NCBI GenBank assembly: GCA_016705335.1
Contig: JADIYN010000024.1
Coordinates: 16,453 to 80,452 of the forward strand
Direction of reading: 5' to 3'
DNA length: 64,000 nt
Source of the DNA: Draconibacterium sp.
GTDB taxonomy: Bacteria > Bacteroidota > Bacteroidia > Bacteroidales > Prolixibacteraceae
The notes under the pieces were generated by a model that was given only the letters and a program-made list of their open reading frames with translations, was not told where the DNA came from and made no database searches. Position numbers and translations under genes: made by a program. Of the stretch, positions 53,318 to 61,316 are shown piece after piece (within the stretch, counting starts at the first letter, position 1; each line of letters opens with the position of its first letter).

Positions 53318-55471
53318 CTATTTACCATTTATTTGGAGCTTAATACCGGTACGTTTTCCATTTTGAATTACCTGAAGCATATAAATGCCTGAAGAAATAC
53401 CGTTTACATTAATCCTGTTGGTTAAAGTTTTGTCCAGATTTCTGACCAATACTGAACTTCCACGAATATCGAACAATTTAGCAACGGCATTGTTTTCGGA
53501 AATTCCACTTATAACAATTTCTTCCCTTTCCATCCATGCATTTATCTTATTCATATCGGATTTATCGATACCAGTTACCTGTGAATTTCCGGATACGTGC
53601 AAATAAAACCGGCCGGTTGACATTGAGTTGGCTTCAATTGTTGTTGTATAATGACTTTCAGCATCGACAAAGGATGTTGTAATGTTTAAAAGCCTGTCTT
53701 CCAACACAATATTGGTTTTTTCGGGAATACTAAGCAACTGAGCGGTAAATGTAACTTCTCCTCCATCAGGAAAATCAATTCCAACAGGTATAATCATCTT
53801 TTCCTTTGATATTAAAGGAAGACATTGCAATCCAAAGTTTACATTGTTGTCATCAATAAGTTTAGTAAAAATAGAAAAAGTAGGATCGGCTTTGAAAGTA
53901 CCTGCATCATAACCTTTGTCAAGTCCTGTTGTACCTTTAGAGAAAAACTTAATATCGGTTGAAGCGTTTTTCGATAAAGCAGAAGCCTGAAGCTTAATTC
54001 CAGGAATAATTACCCCAGATTTAAGAGAAACAGTAGGCTGATGAATTTGCATTTCAGGTAAGAAAGTTACATCTCCTCCTCCAATATCCGATTTTACAAA
54101 AAATCCTTGTCCAACGGTAGCAAATTCAGGCCCTTGTGCATTATTTATAATTTGGTATTGAGTTCCATCCCAATAATAAAGCGAAACATAACTTGGATCC
54201 AATACATTTTCATTTGTGCTTAAAAAATTATTGGTCCCCGAATAGTAGTTCAATTTAATTGCAGAAGTAAAAGGATTTCCCACAAGGTTCCATCCGTTTC
54301 CAGTAGCATCAAGAGTGACATTGATGGTTCCAGCTGTAACAGATCCATTAAACGAGATATACGTATCAGAAGTAGTCCGGATTGAATAACCGCTACCTAT
54401 TCCAAGATCATTGCCGTTAGAATTAGTAAAAAAATCATTCCAATTGTCAAATTCGGTATTATAATCCATCATTCCTCTTGAATCGACATTTTTAGTCGGG
54501 ATATCTGGATTATTTGAAAGAAATGTAGAAATGGGTTGTTCAACAGGAGATCCAATATAATGCCATTGGTTTTCCGTCATATATCTGTCAATTTCTGCAG
54601 TTCCGGAGCCAGTTACAGAACCAGCAATCACAGAACCAGTTCCATTATTGCCATCTGATTTAATTATCAAACCATTTGAACTATTATTTATTAACTCATT
54701 ATAAACAGAGAGGCTCAGTCCAGGATTAATTGTAAGTGTTGCTCCAGATTCAATCGAAAGTTTTAAGCACTCAGCTGCAGGAATTTGCAATACTACAGGA
54801 TCGTTTAAAGTTAATGCTGGAATATTTACTTCATTATTGGATCCCGGCACAGTAAGGGATGACCAGTTTGAAGGGTTATTCCAATCAGTGTTGGCCAAGC
54901 CAGTCCATTCAATTGAAGAAACCTCACTTACAACAATGTCATCAATAGCCCAACCCCATCCATACTCACCAACGTAATTCCATTTGAATTGTACCTGAGC
55001 CTGACCTGTAATAGCTGCAATAACCTGGTTAAATGTTTCAGGGTTTGAAGTAGATTCTTCCCATTTCTTAATTTCTATCCAATTTGCACCTTCGTCAATA
55101 CTATACGACAAGGTTGCGGCAGATATTTCAAAATCATAAAAGAAGTGTGTAAACTGCAGATTGACACTACTATATGCACTAAGATCAAATGTAGGAGAAA
55201 TAAGATCAACGTTCTGTACGCCACCTGCTCCGTACGCGTCACTGTTAACAACTGCATAATTACCATCAAGAATCGGACTTGGAAACCAAGTTTCACCTGT
55301 TGATTCATCCGTTCCAAATTGCCAGATTTGACCGTTCAATTGATGATCCACCTGAGTCCAAAATTCAGGAATTACAATATCATCAAAAGGTTGTTCATAA
55401 GGCAATACACTGATTTGTCCATTCACAATCAATGAGATAGACATTGTTAAAAACAAAAGTAAATGTTTCAT
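53318..55471 (-). CDS. secreted protein with T9SS type A sorting domain
   Basis: Intact, 717 residues. A signal peptide ends at about residue 19 (LIVNGQ). The first part (about 25-190) looks like a MAM/jelly-roll binding domain (YSIDEGANWIEIKKWEES, WAIDDIVVSEV). A middle part has an SSLTVPGSNNEVNIPAL start and IESGATLTINPGLSLSVYN, as in cell-surface proteins with G8-like or bacterial immunoglobulin-like repeats. The last 75 residues (VAKLFDIRGSSVLVR, GISSGIYMLQVIQNGKR) are the T9SS C-terminal sorting domain, so it is exported through the type IX system and probably attached to the surface. No catalytic motif was recognised. It is followed by the small protein gene and the terminator. A third copy of the regulatory core may lie about 200 bases upstream. 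Confidence 0.82.
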   Translation of the reverse strand: MKHLLLFLTMSISLIVNGQISVLPYEQPFDDIVIPEFWTQVDHQLNGQIWQFGTDESTGETWFPSPILDGNYAVVNSDAYGAGGVQNVDLISPTFDLSAYSSVNLQFTHFFYDFEISAATLSYSIDEGANWIEIKKWEESTSNPETFNQVIAAITGQAQVQFKWNYVGEYGWGWAIDDIVVSEVSSIEWTGLANTDWNNPSNWSSLTVPGSNNEVNIPALTLNDPVVLQIPAAECLKLSIESGATLTINPGLSLSVYNELINNSSNGLIIKSDGNNGTGSVIAGSVTGSGTAEIDRYMTENQWHYIGSPVEQPISTFLSNNPDIPTKNVDSRGMMDYNTEFDNWNDFFTNSNGNDLGIGSGYSIRTTSDTYISFNGSVTAGTINVTLDATGNGWNLVGNPFTSAIKLNYYSGTNNFLSTNENVLDPSYVSLYYWDGTQYQIINNAQGPEFATVGQGFFVKSDIGGGDVTFLPEMQIHQPTVSLKSGVIIPGIKLQASALSKNASTDIKFFSKGTTGLDKGYDAGTFKADPTFSIFTKLIDDNNVNFGLQCLPLISKEKMIIPVGIDFPDGGEVTFTAQLLSIPEKTNIVLEDRLLNITTSFVDAESHYTTTIEANSMSTGRFYLHVSGNSQVTGIDKSDMNKINAWMEREEIVISGISENNAVAKLFDIRGSSVLVRNLDKTLTNRINVNGISSGIYMLQVIQNGKRTGIKLQINGK

Positions 55472-55786
55472 AATGTAAAATTTATTAATTCTGTTTATAT
55501 TAAATTAATGTGATTTTCTGATTCCTGTAACTCAATACTCATTGGTTAAGTTCAAATCAATTGTTTAACTTTTAAACAATTTCATATTACTTTGAATTCA
55601 AAGTTATAAACTTCTTACAAAAATAAGTAATCATTTTAAATTATTAATTCAACAACCTACTGTTTATATATCAATCGGTTATGTTAATCAATTTATAGTA
55701 TTTACTTTTATTTACAATTATCAACTTCATCTCATTTTGAACATATTCTGCTTTTAATAAAAATATCTTTTCCCAATACAAACCAC
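55472..55786. other. gap between the T9SS gene and the DegT gene
   Basis: 315 AT-rich bases without a plausible gene. At about 55673-55693 the plus strand reads CGGTTATGTTAATCAATTTA, which matches 18 of 20 bases of the shared element at 61187-61211. It is not followed by the same AACAAAG box at the same distance, so I treat it as a possible third copy only. Confidence 0.35.
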
Positions 55787-57064
55787 CTATGCTATCAACT
55801 CTGCATTATCGTAAATTTTCCTAATTGCAGCGACTATCATTTCTATATCAGCTTTGGTTCCCAACAATATTTTGTGATGAATGCACACCGATTCTTCAAA
55901 ATGAATACGGTCGCAAACAGGTAAATCAAAACGTTTTGGGTTGATAGCTGCCCAATATTCATCGCTAAGTTTATGACGGCAGGGCTTTGTATGCGGTACA
56001 TAAAGCGAGCATTTATTCAAAGGCTCATAACTTGCCGAAACCTGTATCCCGATTTCAGCTGTTAAAGCTTCTCTGAATTTAGCAACCGGCAAACCTTTAA
56101 ATTCGTTTTTAAAATAACGGAAGGCAAAATTAAAATAAGCTTCTTTTGTTTCCCTTTCATCACGTTTCATAGGTTTTACAGCTGGCAAATCAGCTAATAA
56201 AGAATTTAGGTAAATTCCATTTGCATCCCTTGTCGCATTTTGTTCCGGTAATCTTTTTAAAGCTTCCACCAAAATGGCAGCCTGAAATTCGGTAATCCTG
56301 AAATTCCCACCCTGATAAAAATTTCCCTGGTCGGAATAGAGACCGGCACCTTTGTCCACCTCTTTGTTCATGCCTTCTGGACGGCGGCCACAATTACGCA
56401 ACGCATCCAGACGTTCTGCTATTTCAAAATTATTGGTTGTGAGAACTCCACCCTCACCGGCAGTTAAATGTTTCGACAATTGAAAACTAAAACTTCCCAC
56501 ATCGCCAATGCTTCCGGCTTTTTTGCCGTTCCACTCGCCACCGTGTTTGTGGGCGCAGTCTTCAATAACATACAAATTGTGTTTTTTGGCAATCCTCAAA
56601 ATTTCATCCATATTGGCAAAACTGCCATATAAATGCACCGGAACAATTGCTTTTGTGCGCGGAGTAATTGCTGCTTCCACTGCTTTTGGATCGATACACC
56701 AGGTATCCTCACAAACATCAACAAGGATTGGAGTTGCGTTAACATCAAGAATGGTTGCTGCAGTTGCCTGCCAGGTTAAACCGGGTAAAATAACTTCGTG
56801 GCCAACGCCAATTCCACAAGCCTCGAGTGCCATTTGCAATGTAACAGTTCCGTTTGCTGCTGAAATTGCATATTTAACTCCCGAATATTCTGCAAAATCC
56901 TTATTAAACTCAGTTTCTTTTGGGCCGTTATATGACCAAACTCCGCTGTTCAGTACTTCGAGCAAAGCTTTTTCCTCTTTTTCGTCCCACACCGGCCATT
57001 TCGGCCATGGATTTGTTTTGGCATCGCGCATTGGGGAACCGCCTTTTATTGCAAGTGAATTCAT
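55787..57064 (-). CDS. DegT/DnrJ/EryC1/StrS-family PLP-dependent aminotransferase
   Basis: Intact, 425 residues. The aspartate-aminotransferase-like fold shows YAISAANGTVTLQMAL, EVILPGLTWQATAATI, YVIEDCAHKHGGEW and GSFSFQLSKHLTAGEGG, where the Lys near residue 198 should hold PLP. Members make amino or keto groups on sugars (or inositol-like rings). It may take part in breakdown or conversion of an amino sugar, or in surface glycan synthesis. The gene is in line with the MFS importer (89 bases upstream) and GH2, which suggests a catabolic unit for a hexosamine-like sugar; this is a guess. Confidence 0.92.
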   Translation of the reverse strand: MNSLAIKGGSPMRDAKTNPWPKWPVWDEKEEKALLEVLNSGVWSYNGPKETEFNKDFAEYSGVKYAISAANGTVTLQMALEACGIGVGHEVILPGLTWQATAATILDVNATPILVDVCEDTWCIDPKAVEAAITPRTKAIVPVHLYGSFANMDEILRIAKKHNLYVIEDCAHKHGGEWNGKKAGSIGDVGSFSFQLSKHLTAGEGGVLTTNNFEIAERLDALRNCGRRPEGMNKEVDKGAGLYSDQGNFYQGGNFRITEFQAAILVEALKRLPEQNATRDANGIYLNSLLADLPAVKPMKRDERETKEAYFNFAFRYFKNEFKGLPVAKFREALTAEIGIQVSASYEPLNKCSLYVPHTKPCRHKLSDEYWAAINPKRFDLPVCDRIHFEESVCIHHKILLGTKADIEMIVAAIRKIYDNAELIA

Positions 57065-57152
57065 ACTTTTTTATTTATTAATGATTATTGATTATTTTAT
57101 TATTTGAATACAGTAGTCTTGTTTCTTGATACTCGATACTTGATTATCCCTG

Positions 57153-58399
57153 TTATTTTTCAGTATTAAAAATTGTCTTGTTCTTAATCAATGGTTTCGC
57201 CCAGAAACTGATGCTTAAAATATATGTCAATGTGATAAAAACAAATGACATTCCTCCCCGTAAACCAATCGCATCGCCCAGAACGCCCACAATTAGTGGG
57301 ACTATTGCACCACCAATTATACCGGAACATAAAATACCGGAAAAAGCGCCGTGATTACTTGGCAGCGAATTCAATGCAAGTGAGAAAATAACAGACCACA
57401 TTACAGATGCAAAAAATCCAACTCCAATAAACCCGTAATATGCAGTCATTCCGTTGCCGGTTAACAGTGCAATTGCCAAGGAGATCATTGCGGCAATAGA
57501 AAAAATACGCAGCACAATTTTGCTGTCAATAACTTTTAACAAACCCAGGCCAAGGATACAGCCAACAGTGAGCAAACCCCAAAACCACGAAATTGCTTTT
57601 GCACCTTCAACTTCAGGATTCATACCGTGATAATCTGCAAGAAATTTCGAAATCCAGCTTGCAACGCCTTGTTCGGTGCCAACGTATGCAAAAATTCCAA
57701 AGAAAAAAAGTATTACAGTTTTATTTTTTAGCAGTTCTTTTATTGTACCGAAATTTCCTACTTTCTCTTCAGCATTTAGTTCAACTTTCGGGAATTTTGA
57801 AACCAGTACAATGATTACCATTGCAAACGCGATTACACCAAAAATCCAGTAAATGGAAACCCATTTTAGGTTTTCGGGAACAAGTTCGTTTAAAGTTGAT
57901 AACAGTAGGTTTGAAGTATTTCCAGCCGAAAGATTTGTAACCAGGTAGGAATACATTAACGGACTTAAAAAAGAAGCTCCGCCAAAAAACAACTGCGCCA
58001 GTACAGATGTAAATGCAAAATGCTCTTCACCGCCCGACACCCGCAGCAATGGATTAATTGCTACCTGCAAAACTGCCATTCCCATCCCAATCATAAACAA
58101 TGAAATCAGATAAATTCCAAACGATGGAAAAAGGAAAACAGAAGTGCTCCTGCCGTTGCCATCGCAAAAGCTGCGGTTATTACCTTTTTTTCCCTGTATT
58201 TTTCAGTTAACATTCCGGCCGGAACCGACATAACTCCATAAGCGATAAAAAACGAAAAATTCAGGAGTCCTGCCATTCCTTTACTCACACTAAAACCCTT
58301 GATAACCTCGGGAACCAGCGGGCCAATGATATTGGTAAGGAATGAAATGACAAAAAAGATAAAAAAGATAAGGACAACTATGAAATAATTTCTTTGCAT
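57153..58399 (-). CDS. FucP-like sugar MFS transporter, one frameshift
   Basis: Pieces 58399-58106 and 58100-57153, about 415 codons. The break is a C lost near 58120; repaired it reads LFSFFPSFGIYLISLFMIGMG. Twelve membrane helices are likely. Marks of the FucP/sugar:proton symporter group: FLTNIIGPLVPEVIKGF, SVPAGMLTEKYREKKVI, QVAINPLLRVSGG and SWIWKFLAD-like WISKFLADYHGMNPEV. These transport L-fucose, N-acetyl sugars, glucose or galactose in Bacteroidota. It starts 10 bases past the GH2 stop and is followed by the aminotransferase, so it probably imports the sugar released by GH2 and GH92. Confidence 0.88.
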
Positions 58400-58409
58400 G
58401 ATTTTCTGT

Positions 58410-61106
58410 TTATTTTAAAGTAACTTTTTCAACATTCCAGCCCCGAACTTCTATAACTGGTTTTTCGCCATTAAAATCCGACAGGAAAAATTGAGCATCA
58501 TACGTACGCTCTTCGCCTGGGAGCAAAGTCACATAATTATCGTCCCAATATATTGGCAAAACAGGTTGCATTGTTTCAGGATCCAGCACATCAAGAAAAT
58601 TGAAAAAAGCGATTGTTTCCGTATTGTTTTTTACATTTAAAGTAACTTTGCCAAACTCGTTTTCTTTTGCGTATTTGTAATTATATTCAAGATTTATTTT
58701 CGGAAGTTTGTCAAGAGCAGTGTAATCGGCAAATGATTTTGTTGGTGTATAAAATGGCCATTCCAGTTTTTTTGCAGCTTCGTAATCCAGCACATCTTTT
58801 TTTGTCGAAAGCCAGTAAATACTGTTATCCACTTCTTTATTTTCTGAATTATAAATTCTTAAATCAAGAAAATAAACAGGAGTCAGGTTTTTGATTTCAG
58901 GAAGTTTATAAATGAATTTCGAAATATTGGAAGGAATATCGCCAGTCCACTGGTCAGCAAAGATTTCTTTTGAGTTGATATCGAAAACCCTGATTTTTAC
59001 TGTAAGGTTTTTTTGTTCATTTAAATCTTCGTTTGCCAGATAAATATCATCGAAACCATAACGATAAATGGCATGCAACGGTGTACAGGCTTTTTTCACA
59101 CCATAAAAAGAACCGTTGGGTTGCAGGTAAGTATCATACAACTGCCAGATTAATTTTGGCCATGCCGAGTTCAACTGCCACTGCACAAGTCCGGTACTTT
59201 TTGGTTTGTGCGCAATAAATGCCTCAAACTGCGGGCGCATGATTTCGTAGTTGTTTACCTGTGCTTTATAGGAAAACTCTTCCACATCCGATGATTTTCC
59301 GTAGCGCTGGTCGATAGCAGAAATATCGCGGTCGAGCGAGGTAAACTGGTTGCGCCCGGTGTGGTATTCCCAGTAGTTTTTATCGATAGGCCAAAGCGCT
59401 TCTTCGGGCATCATTTTGCGCAATGAGGCCAGCGGTGCGATACTTGCACCTGGACAGGTTTCGGTATTAAAACCGTAAGCTCCGCCAAGCAACGTATCCG
59501 TAAACCAATAATAGGGAGGAGTCCAGGCGTAAGGCCCCAACATTTTCATTCCGGTCGGGCCACTGATATCGCTAACCAAAGGAACCTCGGCCACAATATT
59601 ATTATCTTCTGTTCCTGCTCCACCAGCTGAAGTAATATATGTGCGCGAAGGATCGTATTTGTCAAAAAGTGAAATATATTTTCTTTCCAGATCGGGGTGC
59701 GGAAGTTTGTCGCTGCCCAGCATCCATACATAAATACTGGGGTGATTGCGTAACCACAACATTTGGTCTTTCCATGAATCGGCAAGTAATTCAATGTCGA
59801 CTGGAGTTACAGCGCCGCCATATTTTTCATGGCATGCTTTACCCAGGTACTCTTCCCACTCCCAAATGCAATTCCAGCCAATCATAACCAAAATGCCATA
59901 TTCGTCGCACAAATTGTATAAATCCTCATCTTTCCCCCAAAAACCTTCACACCTGATGCTGTTCAAACCCATGTGCCGGATATACCGCATTTGCGCTTCA
60001 ACCGATTTGCGGGTATCGCGCAGGAAAATATCATCGGCCCAGCCACCACCTTTCAGCAATACAAATTTTCCATTTATTTCGAATGCCCGGTTTTTATCGT
60101 CATTCAGATAGCTGGTTATTTCCCTGATTCCATATTTTTTTTCAACCTGATCAACAATTTCATTTTCAACTATAAATTCAGTTTTCAGGTTATATAATTT
60201 TGCATTTCCCATTCCGTTGGGCCACCACAATTCAATATTTTTTACTGATAACTGAGCAAATTCAGCAGGATTTAAACGAACCGACAAAGTATCATTTGCA
60301 GGTACAACAACCTTTTTCTCCAATTTTCCAACTTCAAAATCCACACTAAAAACTCCCTCGACGGGTTTGTCGGTGCTGTTTACAATTTCAGCCTGAATAA
60401 AAAGTTCGGCAGCGCTTTTCGAAACCGTATCGACTTTTGCATAAACAAACGGACTCCGTATTTTTACACCTTCATTTATTTCGAGAAAAACTTCCCTGAA
60501 AATTCCCATGCTACGATCGGTAGGTAGTGGGTTCCAGTCGCAGAAACCAAGCAAATATTCGCCATCAGCATATTGTGAAATTTTTAATGCAATCGTATTT
60601 TCCCCGGCTTTAATGTATGGATTGATATTAAACGAAAACATGCGGAAAGAACCCGCAAACTTATCACTTTCGGCTATTTTGTTTCCGTTTATCCACAAAT
60701 CGGCGCGATAGTTAATCCCGTTAAACCTGAGCGAAACATTTTTAAGCAGATCATCCTCCGTTATTTTAAATGTTGACCGATACCACCATGGTTTCTGAAA
60801 CTGTGATGGGTCCATGTTTTTCATGTTAATGCCGAAAGTGGCATCTTCAATAACTTTGAAATCGGAAAGCGCGCCCATTACGGTTCCGGGCACCACACCT
60901 TCATACCAACCGGAAACATCAAAACCTTCCTCCGAAATGGCTTTTTCTTCTGTTCCTACAAGCTTTTCACTTGACTGGATTTTCCAATCTGATTTTAGCG
61001 AAATAACCTGTGCCTGATTTTTTGGTTCAGGTTTGGTACAGGAAGTAATAAGTATCAAACCCGTGAAAAAAATCCATACTACTTTTAAAAATTTATGTTG
61101 TATCAT
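58410..61106 (-). CDS. GH2 exo-beta-D-glucosaminidase-like lipoprotein
   Basis: Intact, 898 residues. Lipobox ITSC gives Cys23. The N-terminal sugar-binding domain (WYEGVVPGTVMGALSDF, KPWWYRSTFKI, LRFNGINYRADLWINGNKIAE), an immunoglobulin-like part and the TIM barrel (GLNSIRCEGFWGKDEDLYNLCDEYGI) are recognisable. The acid position reads VWMLGSDKLPHPD (Asp about 465) where ordinary GH2 enzymes have NE, as in the exo-beta-D-glucosaminidase (CsxA) subgroup. GFNTETCPG holds the candidate nucleophile Glu (about 549). This supports cleavage of terminal beta-D-glucosamine, or a related mannosidase-like activity, at the surface or in the periplasm. The gene leads the operon with the importer and DegT gene and has a shared regulatory element upstream. 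Confidence 0.88.
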   Translation of the reverse strand: MIQHKFLKVVWIFFTGLILITSCTKPEPKNQAQVISLKSDWKIQSSEKLVGTEEKAISEEGFDVSGWYEGVVPGTVMGALSDFKVIEDATFGINMKNMDPSQFQKPWWYRSTFKITEDDLLKNVSLRFNGINYRADLWINGNKIAESDKFAGSFRMFSFNINPYIKAGENTIALKISQYADGEYLLGFCDWNPLPTDRSMGIFREVFLEINEGVKIRSPFVYAKVDTVSKSAAELFIQAEIVNSTDKPVEGVFSVDFEVGKLEKKVVVPANDTLSVRLNPAEFAQLSVKNIELWWPNGMGNAKLYNLKTEFIVENEIVDQVEKKYGIREITSYLNDDKNRAFEINGKFVLLKGGGWADDIFLRDTRKSVEAQMRYIRHMGLNSIRCEGFWGKDEDLYNLCDEYGILVMIGWNCIWEWEEYLGKACHEKYGGAVTPVDIELLADSWKDQMLWLRNHPSIYVWMLGSDKLPHPDLERKYISLFDKYDPSRTYITSAGGAGTEDNNIVAEVPLVSDISGPTGMKMLGPYAWTPPYYWFTDTLLGGAYGFNTETCPGASIAPLASLRKMMPEEALWPIDKNYWEYHTGRNQFTSLDRDISAIDQRYGKSSDVEEFSYKAQVNNYEIMRPQFEAFIAHKPKSTGLVQWQLNSAWPKLIWQLYDTYLQPNGSFYGVKKACTPLHAIYRYGFDDIYLANEDLNEQKNLTVKIRVFDINSKEIFADQWTGDIPSNISKFIYKLPEIKNLTPVYFLDLRIYNSENKEVDNSIYWLSTKKDVLDYEAAKKLEWPFYTPTKSFADYTALDKLPKINLEYNYKYAKENEFGKVTLNVKNNTETIAFFNFLDVLDPETMQPVLPIYWDDNYVTLLPGEERTYDAQFFLSDFNGEKPVIEVRGWNVEKVTLK

Positions 61107-61160
61107 AAAATATATGTGTAAATGATTAATTATTAACTATTTTGCATACGAATGAATATG

Positions 61161-61211
61161 AACAAAGAAAAGCCGGATGCCTTTAAAAAACTTCGGTTAT
61201 TTTAATCAGTT
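61161..61211. promoter_or_regulatory. shared operator/promoter in the GH2-GH92 divergent gap
   Basis: The block 61187-61211 (core GTTATTTTAATCAGTT) matches 46886-46910 at 23 of 25 positions. AACAAAG lies at 61161-61167, 19 bases away as in the other copy, and reads CTTTGTT towards GH2, 54 bases before its start. The block has short inverted ends (AACT...AGTT), which fits binding by a dimer. It could serve GH2 on the minus strand and, at about 105 bases, GH92 on the plus strand. Confidence 0.55.
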
Positions 61212-61316
61212 TACATTATCTTTTAACTTTTCATTTGGTTTTTAAAAACTATTTTCGCAATTCAGGTTAAGATTCTTAAAGTCCTGTTCAAAATAAACGA
61301 TTTAAAATTCTGACAG

